Origin: an uncultured Verrucomicrobia subdivision 3 bacterium
GTDB lineage: Bacteria; Verrucomicrobiota; Verrucomicrobiia; Limisphaerales; UBA11358
DNA length: 64,000 bases
Reading direction: 5' to 3'
NCBI GenBank assembly: GCA_903895255.1
Contig: CAITTG010000036.1
Span: 35,172 to 99,171 of the forward strand
Shown: piece by piece, positions 29,742-38,337 of the stretch
Numbering within the stretch: position 1 is the first letter of the stretch
Layout of the letters: each line of letters begins with the position of its first letter
Program-made: the position numbers and the translations under genes
The notes under the pieces: generated by a model
Told to the model about the DNA's origin: nothing
The model's input: the letters and a program-made list of their open reading frames with translations, nothing else
The model's database searches: none

Positions 29742-30941
29742 TCATTCGCCCTTTACTCCCAGACTGACCCGCAAAACCGAGCGGGCGATCATCAGTTCTT
29801 CATTCGTGCGAATCACCCGCACGGTCACCTTGCCGCCCGCTTGGGAGATAACCGGAGCGTGCTCGCCATTCCGCTCTTCATCAATTGCAATCCCGAGAAA
29901 ACCCAAGCCTTCGCAAATGCGGGCACGAATTATCGAAGCATTCTCGCCAATGCCCCCGGCGAAAACGAGCGTGTCCAGCCCGCCCAGTGCGGCGGCATAA
30001 GCGCCAATCCACTTTTTGGCCTGGTAACAAAACAAAGCCACGGCCTCTGCCGCGCGGGCATCCTGCGGTTCGTGATCCAATAAATCCCGCATGTCCGAAC
30101 TCGTCTCCGAAACGCCCAGCAGGCCGGACTGGTGGTTCACCATTTCGTAAAATTGCTGCGTGGTCATCCGCTCGGTGCGCGCCAGGTACGGCGCGAGACC
30201 CGGGTCCAAATCCCCCGTGCGCGTGCTCATCACCAAGCCCGCCGTGGGCGTGAAGCCCATGCTGGTATCCATGCTCTGGCCCGCCCGCACGGCGGCCAGG
30301 CTGGCTCCGTTGCCCAGATGCGCGAGGATGACCCGGCCGGGCTGCGCGGCCGGATCGCCAAGACGCCGAAGTTCTTCCATTAAGTACGCATACGACAAGC
30401 CGTGAAAACCATAGCGCTGAACCCCCTTCGCATCAAAGCGCCGCGGCAGAGGCAGCAACTTGGCCACGCGGGGCATGGTCTGGTGAAACGCCGTGTCAAA
30501 GCAGGCCAGTTGCGGCAGTTGGGGATGGCGCTGGCGGAAGGCCTCAATCAATTCGATCTCGCGGGGCAAATGATCCGGGTCGCAGGGACTGATGCGGTGC
30601 AACTCCGCCAACAGTTCTGGAGTGACCACTTCCGGCTCAATATGGTGCATGCCGTGAACCACCCGATGGCCCACCGCTTTGACCCGGCTGAAATCCGGCC
30701 TCGCCTCCAGCCAGTCGAGCAGCGCCTTGGCGGCGGATGGGTGGTTGGCGGCGGCCAGCGGAATCGTGACCGGTGGTTTTCCCAGTTCCGCCTGAAACGT
30801 TAACTTGGTTCCGGACAGTCCGATGCGGTCAATCGTTCCCTGCCAGCGACATGTTAGCGGTTGGATCGCCTCATAGAGCGCGAACTTGATGCTCGAGGAA
30901 CCGCCATTGATGGTCAATAAATGGTAATCAGGGGGTTCCAT
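29742..30941 (-). CDS. ackA: Acetate kinase
   Basis: Transfers the phosphate of acetyl-phosphate to ADP, giving ATP and acetate; 399 residues. Family motifs: INGGSSSIKF (11-20), VGHRVVHG, RYGFHGLSY (usually ending in His) and FAGGIGENA. Phosphoketolase lies downstream on the same strand, forming the well-known Xfp-AckA pair. The ATG overlaps the end of the preceding DUF1737-like gene by 14 nt, so the two are co-translated. Confidence 0.95.
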   Translation of the reverse strand: MEPPDYHLLTINGGSSSIKFALYEAIQPLTCRWQGTIDRIGLSGTKLTFQAELGKPPVTIPLAAANHPSAAKALLDWLEARPDFSRVKAVGHRVVHGMHHIEPEVVTPELLAELHRISPCDPDHLPREIELIEAFRQRHPQLPQLACFDTAFHQTMPRVAKLLPLPRRFDAKGVQRYGFHGLSYAYLMEELRRLGDPAAQPGRVILAHLGNGASLAAVRAGQSMDTSMGFTPTAGLVMSTRTGDLDPGLAPYLARTERMTTQQFYEMVNHQSGLLGVSETSSDMRDLLDHEPQDARAAEAVALFCYQAKKWIGAYAAALGGLDTLVFAGGIGENASIIRARICEGLGFLGIAIDEERNGEHAPVISQAGGKVTVRVIRTNEELMIARSVLRVSLGVKGE

Positions 30942-31116
30942 GGACGATGGTTTTGGTCATGGCTTGATACATCATCTCCTCGCTGACCAACGGCTGCCCG
31001 TAAAGTTCGTATCCGCCGGCTAGTTTTTCATTCACTTTCCGCGCCAGCTCTTCATGGGTGGCCGCATCGGCGTGAAATGGCACCGCAACAATCGTGTATT
31101 CCATTGAATTTTTCAT
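30928..31116 (-). CDS. DUF1737-like small protein
   Basis: Sixty-two residues with the pattern EYTIVAVPFHADAATHEELA...KLAGGYELYGQPLVSEEMMYQAM, which matches small DUF1737-type proteins (VN..L..GWEL.G...V....YQAM). Function unknown. It overlaps the acetate kinase start by 14 nt, so it may regulate or bind that enzyme. An alternative start lies four codons in (Met5). Confidence 0.75.
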   Translation of the reverse strand: MKNSMEYTIVAVPFHADAATHEELARKVNEKLAGGYELYGQPLVSEEMMYQAMTKTIVHGTP

Positions 31117-31239
31117 GCCATGGTTCTGCTGCGCGGCGGAAGACCCGTGTCCCTCCCGCCTTCTAATGAGTATGTCTTTAACTGTGGGTTGCTGAGGTTC
31201 TTTCGGGTGGCCAATCCCGGGCCACCCAAAAGCGCCCGG

Positions 31240-31416
31240 TCAAACCAGGGAGCTTGCCTGGTCTTCCCGGAGTTGCTCTTTCTTGTCCTTGCATTCGGTG
31301 TCCTTTGCGGCATCGCCACCAGATGCCTTTTTGATAATGGGCACTTCGCGGCCCATCCGCACCTCGGTGGTTTTGCCGCCTTTTTCCGCGCTTTTGTGGT
31401 CGTGTAATTTGCTCAT
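31240..31416 (-). CDS. Small charged hypothetical protein
   Basis: Fifty-eight residues, starting MSKLHDHKSAEKGGKTTEV, very rich in Lys, Glu and Asp, no hydrophobic segment. The frame extends 28 codons further upstream, but that part looks random. No family recognised; it may be a small basic stress-type protein. Same strand and orientation as the acetate kinase unit, 123 nt before the DUF1737-like gene. The gap from 31501 to 31755 contains a palindrome but no gene. Confidence 0.5.
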   Translation of the reverse strand: MSKLHDHKSAEKGGKTTEVRMGREVPIIKKASGGDAAKDTECKDKKEQLREDQASSLV

Positions 31417-31672
31417 ATTTTTTGTCTTTGATTGATTTGTTTGTTTATCATTGAGAATCGCACAATCCGGTGACGGATCGCGGGCTTTAGCCCGCTTCAA
31501 CGTCCGGCCACTGGTGGCGGAAAAACCGCCTGCCCGGGATTGTCTTCCTCCACCGTGGCTTTTGGTCCGCTCTCGCTTGCCAAACCTCGAAGGTTGCCAC
31601 CGTATTTTGCGAGTCTCAATAAAAGTTGTTGTCCGTTAACCCCCATCATAACCGGGTGCCGCATTGTTGCTA

Positions 31673-31688
31673 TGGGGTCTTGTCCCCA
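31673..31688. promoter_or_regulatory. GGGGT palindrome between glgP and the acetate kinase unit
   Basis: TGGGGT-CTTG-TCCCCA, preceded by A; one arm mismatch compared with the xfp and 37095 sites. It lies 68 nt after the glgP stop and 257 nt before the small charged gene that heads the acetate kinase unit. No T-run follows on the minus strand, so a terminator is less likely than a protein-binding site. Confidence 0.45.
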
Positions 31689-31755
31689 CCGCGAGGAATA
31701 TGGGGAGATGGCCGCTGCTTTGTCATGGCTTGATCCTTTAATGGGTGTCTCCAAT

Positions 31756-34125
31756 TCAGTGCTGCCAGAGAATTCGCGCTTCCTCCAAGGGCACGGCCAC
31801 CCCGTCGCAATGCGGCATTACGCGGGACGTATAATCGGTGGTCGGGCGGTCCGCCGGCACGGTGGCGCTGTAGAGATATCCGCCGGTTGCTCCGGCCACC
31901 GGTTGCAGCCGGGTCATCTCCAACGCCACCGGCGCCCCGTCCTTGATGCCATCCGCATACAGTTCCACCCGCACCGTCCGGGGATCCAGCGTGGCCAGCC
32001 AAACCTCCACTTCAAACACATGGTGGCCGTCCCCCGTCCGGTTCGTGCCTTTTCCAAAGCGCACAGCGGACCATTTGCGGTCCACCTCGTGCCGCCAATC
32101 CACGATTTGCCGGGCTCTCGCTCCCTGATTGGCCATGCGTGACTGGCTGGCCGCGGCCGCCGGCAGATAGTGTTTCTCGGTGTATTCGCGCACCGTGCGA
32201 TCCGCCGAAAAGCGCGGAGTTAACCGCGCCATGCTTTCCCGCATGCGCCCCACCCAGGCGGTGGGAATCCCCTGTGCGTTGCGGTTGTAAAATTCCGGAA
32301 TGACCTCCCGTTCCAGCCGTTCGTAGAGCGCCTCGGCCTCCGCCGCATCCCAGGCCGGATCGCTCCCGTGCTCCTGCCCGTCCCCGAGCACCCAGCCCAG
32401 GTCGGGCACATAGGCTTCCGCCCACCAGCCGTCCAGTTCGGAAAGGTTGATGCCGCCGTTGACCAGCACTTTCATGCCACTCGTGCCACACGCCTCCCAG
32501 GGCCGCCGCGGGGTGTTGAGCCAGACATCCACCCCCTGCACCAGCCGGCTGGTCAAATGCATGTCGTAATCGCTGAGAAAAATGGCGTGCGGCCGCACGG
32601 CCGCCTGACGGATAAATTGCACCCATTGCTGGATCAACGCTTGTCCGGCCCGGTCGGCCGGATGCGCCTTGCCCGCAATAATCAATTGCACCGGCCGTTC
32701 CCGGTTGGTCAGGAGTCGCAACAGCCGGGCCGGATCATGCAACAGCAAGTTCGGTCGTTTGTAAGTGGCAAAGCGGCGCGCAAAACCCAGAGTCAACACC
32801 TTCGGATCAAACAGGTGCCGGGCCTCTGCCACTAATTGCGCATCCCCCCCTGCGGCGGCGTAATGGTTGGCCAGCCGCTGGCGGGCATAGTCCACCAGCG
32901 ACTGGGTGGTGGCGTTGCGAAATTGCCAGAGCGTTTCGTCGTCCACCCGGCGGATGTCCTGCTCCAGCCGGTCTGCCATGCCCAGCCAGCGGTTCTTGCC
33001 ACAGGCTTTGGTCCACAGCGCGTCCGCCTCCGCCGAGTCCCACGTGGGGACATGCACGCCGTTGGTGACCTGGCCAACCGGAACTTCATGGGCCGGCCAG
33101 TCCGGGAACAACGGCTCGAACAGTTGGCGGCTGACCTTGCCATGAAGTGTGCTCACTCCGTTCACTGAACCGCTGCCCCGGATGGCGAGGTAAGCCATGT
33201 TGAAGCTTTCGCCGGCGTCGTTCGGATTTTGCCGGCCCAAGGCCAGAAATTCTGGAAGTGAAATGCCGAGTTTGTCAGTGGCGTAGTGGCCGAGGAATTG
33301 TTCGATAAGTGCCGGCGGGAAACGGTCAAAGCCCGCGGCCACGGCCGTGTGCGTCGTGAAGAGATTTCCCGTCCGCGTGGCGGTCAGGGCAATTTCAAAT
33401 GGCTGCTTGATTTCCTGCATGAAATCCCGGGCCCGCTCCAGCACGGCAAACGCCGCGTGCCCTTCGTTCAAATGACAGACATCCGGACGGATGCCAAGGG
33501 CCTTGAGCAGCCGCCAGCCGCCAATCCCCAGCAGCATTTCCTGCTTGAGGCGCAGCTCCGGCCCGCCGCCATATAACTCACTCGTAATCCCCCGGTGCGC
33601 CGGAAAGTTGGCCGCGTCGTTGCTGTCCAGCAGGAACAGCTTCACCCGGCCGACTTGCACCTGCCACGCGCGCAGCCACACGGAATAGCCGGGCAGGGCG
33701 ATCTCCAAACGCAACCATTCCCCGTTTGGCTGGCGCAAGGGGGTCACCGGTAATTGGCCCGGGTCGTTGTACGGGTAGAGCGCCTGTTGCGCCCCATCCT
33801 TGTCAATGACCTGGCGGAAATAGCCCTGTTGGTAAAGCAGTCCCACGCCGACCACCGGTACTCCCAGGTCGCTGGCGGCTTTGAGCTGGTCTCCGGCCAC
33901 ATTGCCCAGACCGCCGGAGTAAATCGGCAACGCCTCGCTCAACATGTACTCCATGCTGAAGTAGGCCACGCATTTCAAAGCCGAATTCGGATGCTTCTGC
34001 TGAAACCAGGCCGGCGCTTCCGCCGCCTGGCGTTTGCACTGCCGCAGGTCCTCAATGGTTTTGCGGAACGTTGGGTCGCCCAGCACGCTTTTGAGTTTGT
34101 CCTGCGAGACCGTTTGCAGCACCAC
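31756..34125 (-). CDS. glgP: Alpha-glucan (glycogen) phosphorylase, body of the gene after an in-frame stop
   Basis: Phosphorolysis of alpha-1,4-glucan to glucose 1-phosphate by a GT35 enzyme. This open part is 789 residues. Visible family blocks include YFSMEYMLSEALPIYSGGLG, HLNEGHAAFAVLER, QVTNGVHVPTW, YKRPNLLLHDP and EACGTSGMKVLVNGG, which holds the pyridoxal-phosphate site region. The protein is of the shorter DUF3417/phosphorylase type. The normal N-terminal 51 codons lie upstream in the same frame (34302-34150) but are cut off by a TAG at 34147-34149. The first possible restart here is a GTG with no ribosome-binding site. Either the gene is inactivated, or a shortened enzyme is made, or the base is a sequencing error. 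Confidence 0.85.
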   Translation of the reverse strand: MVLQTVSQDKLKSVLGDPTFRKTIEDLRQCKRQAAEAPAWFQQKHPNSALKCVAYFSMEYMLSEALPIYSGGLGNVAGDQLKAASDLGVPVVGVGLLYQQGYFRQVIDKDGAQQALYPYNDPGQLPVTPLRQPNGEWLRLEIALPGYSVWLRAWQVQVGRVKLFLLDSNDAANFPAHRGITSELYGGGPELRLKQEMLLGIGGWRLLKALGIRPDVCHLNEGHAAFAVLERARDFMQEIKQPFEIALTATRTGNLFTTHTAVAAGFDRFPPALIEQFLGHYATDKLGISLPEFLALGRQNPNDAGESFNMAYLAIRGSGSVNGVSTLHGKVSRQLFEPLFPDWPAHEVPVGQVTNGVHVPTWDSAEADALWTKACGKNRWLGMADRLEQDIRRVDDETLWQFRNATTQSLVDYARQRLANHYAAAGGDAQLVAEARHLFDPKVLTLGFARRFATYKRPNLLLHDPARLLRLLTNRERPVQLIIAGKAHPADRAGQALIQQWVQFIRQAAVRPHAIFLSDYDMHLTSRLVQGVDVWLNTPRRPWEACGTSGMKVLVNGGINLSELDGWWAEAYVPDLGWVLGDGQEHGSDPAWDAAEAEALYERLEREVIPEFYNRNAQGIPTAWVGRMRESMARLTPRFSADRTVREYTEKHYLPAAAASQSRMANQGARARQIVDWRHEVDRKWSAVRFGKGTNRTGDGHHVFEVEVWLATLDPRTVRVELYADGIKDGAPVALEMTRLQPVAGATGGYLYSATVPADRPTTDYTSRVMPHCDGVAVPLEEARILWQH

Positions 34126-34146
34126 CCACGGATTCTGGGTGAGTTC

Positions 34147-34302
34147 CTACAAGCCCGGATCCAGCGTGCGCCACACTACGTCGGTGGTGTGATTCCAAGA
34201 CCATCGCAGGTCCAGGGCCAGCTCCGCCAGGGAGTCAAATCCCTCCACATTCTTGGTCGTCGGCGCAAAGTCCGGCAGGTTGCTGGGGGTCTGTTGATTC
34301 AT
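34147..34302 (-). pseudogene. glgP: N-terminal segment of glgP cut off by an amber codon
   Basis: Starts with ATG at 34302, overlapping the stop of the phosphoglucomutase gene as ATGA. It encodes a typical phosphorylase N-terminus (LAELALDLRWSWNH, then VWRTLDPGL). Codon 52 is TAG, where relatives have Trp (TGG), so a single G-to-A change explains it. Immediately after, the same frame continues with ELTQNPWVVLQTVS, the expected sequence. Confidence 0.8.
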
Positions 34303-35993
34303 GGTATTAACTCCCCGTTGGTATTCGCGGGAATGAGGGTTTCCGATGGGGCTTCGGCCAGGGCCCCGTTCACTATGATTTGGGCCTCCGCCAAAATATG
34401 TTCAAGGTGCTCCTCACCTTGGAAGCTCTCGGCATATATTTTATAAATATCCTCGGTCCCGGACGGGCGCGCCGCAAACCAGCCGCCCTCCGTCACCACT
34501 TTCACTCCCCCCAGGGCGGCCTGATTGCCCGGGGCGGTCGTGAGGATGGTGAGAATGTTCTCGCCGGCCAGTTCGGTGCGTTTGACCTGCGCTGCTGAAA
34601 GCCTGGAGAGTCTGGCCTTTTGCACCGGTGTGGCGGGCGCCTGGTCCCGTTCATATTCCGGCTCGCCAAATTCATGCCGGAATTCCCGGTAAATCTCGGC
34701 GGGATCATGCCCCGTCCGCGCCGTCATCTCCGCCGCCAGCAAACTGGGAACAATGCCATCCTTGTCCGTCGTCCACACGGTGCCGTCCCGGCGCAGAAAC
34801 ACCGAGCCCGCGCTTTCCTCACCCGCAAATCCCAGCCAGCCGTCCAGTAATCCGGTCACGAACCACTTGAACCCCACCGGCACTTCAAAAAGTTTCCGGC
34901 CCAGCTTGGCCGTAATCCGGTCAATCATCTGGCTGCTCACCATCGTCTTCCCCACCGCCGCCGCCGACGGCCACTGCGGGCGGTTCTGAAACAAATAATA
35001 AATTGCCGCGCAGAGGTCATGATTCGGCGGCAGCAATCCATCACTTTTGGTCACAATCCCATGCCGGTCGTGGTCGGTGTCGCAGGCAAACGCGAGATCG
35101 AATTGATCCTGCATGCCAATCAATCGTTGCATGGCGTAAGGCGAGGAAGGATCCATGCGAATCTGCCCATCCCAATCCACCGTCATGAAGCGAAAGGTCG
35201 GATCCACCGTCTCGTCCACCACCGTCAGATTCAACGCGTGGGTCTCGGCAATCCGCGCCCAGTAATGGACGCCCGCTCCCCCCAGCGGATCAACCCCCAG
35301 ATGCAGGTTCTCCCGCCGGATGATGTCCAGATCAATCACGCTGCCCAGATCATTGACGTAAGTGTTTAGATAGTCGTGCCGGTGGGTCGTGGCCGCACGC
35401 CGGGCTTGCTCATACGGCCGGCGTCTCACTCCGGCCAGCCGGGCCGCCAGCAATTCATTTGCCCGGGCCTCGATTCCTTCCGTGACGGTACTCTCCGCCG
35501 GGCCGCCATGGGGCGGATTGTATTTAAAGCCGCCGTCATGGGGCGGATTATGCGAGGGCGTGATGACAATGCCATCCGCCAGACCGTTCGTCCGACCACG
35601 ATTGTAAGTCAGGATGGCATGGGAAATCACCGGCGTGGGCGTGTATTCGTCCCCCTGGGCCAGCATTACCTCGACGTCATTGGCTGCCAGCACCTCCAGC
35701 GCCGTGGCACTAGCCGGCACCGAAAGTGCATGCGTGTCCATGCCCATAAACAGCGGTCCAGTGAAATTATTTGCCTTGCGATACTCGCAAATCGCCTGGG
35801 TAATCGCGAGAATGTGCCATTCATTGAAAGCCACATTAAACGACGAACCCCGATGGCCCGAGGTGCCAAATGCCACGCGCTGCGCTGGCACGGCCGGATC
35901 CGGCACCTCTGTGTAATAAGCCGAGACCAGTCGCGGCACATTGACCAGTATTCCCAGTGGTGCCGGTTTGCCGGCCAGCGGATGTATTTTCAT
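34299..35993 (-). CDS. pgm: Alpha-D-glucose phosphate-specific phosphoglucomutase
   Basis: Interconverts glucose 1-phosphate and glucose 6-phosphate, 564 residues. Blocks: FGTSGHRGSSFN near the N-terminus, the phosphoserine loop ITPSHNPPHDGGFKYNPP with Ser147, the metal loop ACDTDHDRHGI, and the sugar-specificity loop FAGEESAGSVFLRRDG. The start ATG overlaps the stop of rpiB (ATGA) and was preferred to an upstream start that would add 49 non-conserved residues. It feeds glucose 1-phosphate from the phosphorylase into the hexose phosphate pool. Confidence 0.95.
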   Translation of the reverse strand: MKIHPLAGKPAPLGILVNVPRLVSAYYTEVPDPAVPAQRVAFGTSGHRGSSFNVAFNEWHILAITQAICEYRKANNFTGPLFMGMDTHALSVPASATALEVLAANDVEVMLAQGDEYTPTPVISHAILTYNRGRTNGLADGIVITPSHNPPHDGGFKYNPPHGGPAESTVTEGIEARANELLAARLAGVRRRPYEQARRAATTHRHDYLNTYVNDLGSVIDLDIIRRENLHLGVDPLGGAGVHYWARIAETHALNLTVVDETVDPTFRFMTVDWDGQIRMDPSSPYAMQRLIGMQDQFDLAFACDTDHDRHGIVTKSDGLLPPNHDLCAAIYYLFQNRPQWPSAAAVGKTMVSSQMIDRITAKLGRKLFEVPVGFKWFVTGLLDGWLGFAGEESAGSVFLRRDGTVWTTDKDGIVPSLLAAEMTARTGHDPAEIYREFRHEFGEPEYERDQAPATPVQKARLSRLSAAQVKRTELAGENILTILTTAPGNQAALGGVKVVTEGGWFAARPSGTEDIYKIYAESFQGEEHLEHILAEAQIIVNGALAEAPSETLIPANTNGELIP

Positions 35994-36487
35994 GTTGTTG
36001 GTATCATCGGCGTCTTTTCGAGTTCTCTGACTTTGGCCAGGCGTCGACAATGACGCTCGGCACCGCTGAATCGTGCGTTCAAAAATATTGTGACCAGCTC
36101 CCAGGCAAGGGCCTGTCCCACCACCAAACCTCCCAGGCACATCATATTCAAATTGTCATCCTCCACCCCTTGGTGCGCCGAAAAGCACTCATGAATCAGA
36201 CAGGCTCGCACCCCGGCGACCTTGTTCGCCGCCACGGTCGCTCCCACCCCGCTGCCACAGATGCCCACGCCCCGGATCACACGACCACCGGCCACTGCTC
36301 GTGCCAACGGGACGATAAAATCTGGATAATCATCCTCCGCTTTGGGCTGGCCATCCCCAAAGTCGATGACCTCATGGCCCGCCGCGCGCAATTTGCCCGC
36401 CAGATATTCCTTCAAATCGTAACCGCCATGGTCTGCGGCCACTCCAATCCTTGCTGCCGCACCAGGCGCGACTTTAATTCCGCTCAT
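35990..36487 (-). CDS. rpiB: Ribose-5-phosphate isomerase B
   Basis: Interconverts ribose 5-phosphate and ribulose 5-phosphate, 165 residues. Blocks: GVAADHGGYDLKEYL with the conserved DHGG, the anion-hole loop VGICGSGVGATVAANK with the catalytic-type Cys, and DDNLNMMCLGG. The start ATG overlaps the stop of the preceding cyclic-nucleotide-binding gene (ATGA). It helps supply pentose phosphates for phosphoketolase. Confidence 0.93.
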   Translation of the reverse strand: MSGIKVAPGAAARIGVAADHGGYDLKEYLAGKLRAAGHEVIDFGDGQPKAEDDYPDFIVPLARAVAGGRVIRGVGICGSGVGATVAANKVAGVRACLIHECFSAHQGVEDDNLNMMCLGGLVVGQALAWELVTIFLNARFSGAERHCRRLAKVRELEKTPMIPTT

Positions 36488-37020
36488 GTGCTTGATTGGT
36501 TGGCGCGGGCCGAAACGAAGCTCTGCTGGGTGACCTGCAGGCATTTGGTGGCCACCTCCGCGATTCGCTTCATGAGTTGGTAGCCGAATTCGTGGTCCTG
36601 TTCACACTGTTCGCGCAAACGGGTGCCATAGAAAAAAATCGTCCTGGTTTTTTCCACCGCCCGCGCACTAAAATGCAGCGCATAGGGCGGAAATAACCAC
36701 GACCAGCCAACATCATCTCCTGCTCCCAGCATTTGAATGGGCATCGTGGCGCCATTGGCATCCGTCTCCATTTCAAAAGCCACCTTGCCTTCCAGAATCA
36801 GATAAAACCGGTTGGCGGCACTGCCTTCCTTCAGCAGCATTTGGTCGGGGGCAAACTCCATCACCAAAGCCGAAGCCGCCAGCATCTGCAAATGTTGCCG
36901 GCTCAGTCCTTTGAAAAAAGGTTGTTGCTCCACCAGCTTGTACAACGCCTGATTTACCGGGCCTTCTTGATTGGACGCTAAACCGGCGGTAAATGATTCC
37001 GGCCCTGCAGTGGCATTCAT
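36484..37020 (-). CDS. Cyclic-nucleotide-binding domain protein without HTH
   Basis: About 178 residues with a Crp/Fnr-like beta-roll (NRFYLILEGKVAFEM, then GAGDDVGWSWLFPPYALHFSARA) and a helix that ends soon after. The C-terminal helix-turn-helix of Crp/Fnr proteins is absent, so it is probably a ligand sensor acting on a protein partner rather than a DNA-binding regulator. The phosphate-binding Arg of cAMP-binding proteins (in RxxxE) is not evident in the WSWLFPP loop, so the ligand is unknown. It heads the ATGA-coupled operon with rpiB, pgm and glgP. The ATG at 37020 was preferred over a TTG 15 codons upstream. Confidence 0.8.
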   Translation of the reverse strand: MNATAGPESFTAGLASNQEGPVNQALYKLVEQQPFFKGLSRQHLQMLAASALVMEFAPDQMLLKEGSAANRFYLILEGKVAFEMETDANGATMPIQMLGAGDDVGWSWLFPPYALHFSARAVEKTRTIFFYGTRLREQCEQDHEFGYQLMKRIAEVATKCLQVTQQSFVSARANQSST

Positions 37021-37094
37021 GGTTGGGCCCTGCCATGGCGCGGTGATATCTTTGTTCACCACCAAGGCTAGACCGAAACCGCGTTAGTTCAACA

Positions 37095-37110
37095 TGGGGT
37101 CTTCACCCCA
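37095..37110. promoter_or_regulatory. Perfect 6-4-6 palindrome upstream of the rpiB-pgm-glgP operon
   Basis: TGGGGT-CTTC-ACCCCA, preceded by A, 74 nt before the chosen ATG of the cyclic-nucleotide-binding gene. It shares both arms with the site upstream of xfp (28404-28419) and lies at a similar distance from the start. Candidate binding site of a common regulator for the energy module. Confidence 0.55.
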
Positions 37111-37175
37111 AATCGACAACCTTGTTTTATTAGGTGGCCCCGCCAGCCATAGCGTACCGATGAAAACCATTCGTA

Positions 37176-37790
37176 ATGATCCGCCGTATCCTTGAACTGT
37201 TTTTCCGGCAATCATTTCAGCTCGTCGATCGACCTCCGGCGCGTGACGATTTCCAGCGCTTGCTCCTTCAGTTGGTCAATCCGTCGCGGGTACCAATCCC
37301 GCCCGCTCCGCTGGTCGAAATTTCCCGCACCAACCTTGTGTGTTGGCAGAAGCTTTGGTGTCTGGTGGGCCACACCAACCCGGTCACCGGCATTTTGTTG
37401 GAAACTTAACCCAACGGCAGCATTATGTCCCGTTCGGTCGTTTCCAATAGCCTCCTCAACGGCTTGTCCGAAAGCTGGTTCACCAACGGCCAGATCCAGG
37501 TTCGCGAAACCTCCCGCGATAATTTCTCCGATCGACTCCGGAACAAATGGTATCCCAATGGCCGTAAGCTCTTGGAAGCCCCAATCGTTCACGGCGAAAT
37601 CGAAGGCATCCTCCGCCACTGGCATAACGACGACTCCCTCGCCGAATAAAATCCCATGCACTTCGGCTATCAGGAAGGGGTGGGCCGGGCTTACCACCCC
37701 GGCGGTTGTTTGCAGGAGGAACTGGAAGTTCGGGAAGGCAAGGTGATTCGTCAAGCCACCTATAAGCCCGGCCAGCAAAAAGGGCTGTGA
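37176..37790 (+). pseudogene. Decayed YwqK/MORN-like repeat gene
   Basis: One plus-strand frame carries repeats of the type YPNG...GLSESWFTNGQIQVRE, RNKWYPNGRKLLEA and AYHPGGCLQEELEVREGKV, as in YwqK-type antitoxin/MORN-like proteins. It is interrupted by in-frame TAA codons at 37407-37409 and 37647-37649, after each of which the same repeat pattern resumes. Recognisable similarity starts near 37310; the beginning is worn down. Function of intact relatives is unclear. The decay fits a position just inside a proposed island boundary. Confidence 0.65.
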
Positions 37791-37892
37791 GAACATTCTC
37801 CGGGTGCCGGGCTTGTGGTGGTTAACTTGCGCTGGCTGCCCAACCCTTTCCCCATTGATTGCACCCAATGCACCGCCGTTCGCGAAAGAGAT

Positions 37893-37911
37893 TTGGTGCC
37901 GGTGGTGGGAC
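37893..37911 (-). repeat. Right 19-bp direct repeat, tRNA 3'-end-like
   Basis: TTGGTGCCGGTGGTGGGAC, identical to 16386-16404. On the minus strand it continues upstream as GGTCGAGT, one base short of the usual T-loop GGTTCGAGT, then CCCACCACCGGCACCA. Strong likeness to the 3' end of a tRNA with encoded CCA, but no 5' half is present. Confidence 0.5.
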
Positions 37912-38108
37912 TCGACCAGATTTCATGCACATTCCCAACTCCGACTAAACCGTTCGGCAGCGGTAACTTGTCTAAATGCCGCACTGACAACAATATTAAT
38001 GCACATACGGTGCTGAATCAAGCCAACAATTACCAACCGCGGCCTGCTTCGTTGAACCCTTGCCAACGCGTTTGATGCCCATTTTGATGCCCATTTTTGG
38101 ACTCATGT

Positions 38109-38125
38109 GTCGGTTCGATTCCGAC
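38109..38125 (+). repeat. tRNA T-arm-like remnant
   Basis: GTCGGTTCGATTCCGAC forms a perfect 5-bp T-stem with a 7-base TTCGATT loop, as in tRNA genes, followed by CCTCGCCC. No anticodon or acceptor 5' half can be found in the preceding 70 bases, so this is a fragment, possibly an old attachment site, not a functional tRNA. Confidence 0.4.
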
Positions 38126-38266
38126 CCTCGCCCGCTTTCGCTGGCAAATTAGTTTCAGCACGTAGGGTAATCATTCAACTGGCTCAATTCTCTGGAATAT
38201 CGGTCCCTAAATATACCCGCGAAAGCATTAAGGAAGTATGAATATTGGATGCCGCTAAAATGCGTC

Positions 38267-38297
38267 AAGCGATTGAGTCCCGGCGACTCAATCGCTT
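38267..38297 (-). terminator. Terminator of the ubiquitin-like operon
   Basis: A perfect 12-bp inverted repeat (AAGCGATTGAGT / ACTCAATCGCTT) with a 7-nt loop, 40 nt past the stop of the DUF6527 gene. On the minus strand it is followed by a short ATTTTA stretch. It separates the operon from the boundary region. Confidence 0.65.
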
Positions 38298-38337
38298 TAG
38301 CATTTGGAAACTCTCTCGATTCCCTAAGCCCTACGAA

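Larger units (their letters stand above)
37791..38266. other. Gene-free boundary region
   Basis: No convincing gene. It holds the right copy of the 19-bp repeat (37893-37911), a 14-bp tandem repeat TTGATGCCCATTTT around 38071-38098 and a tRNA T-arm-like hairpin at 38109-38125. These look like remains of tRNA-targeting integration. Confidence 0.55.
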
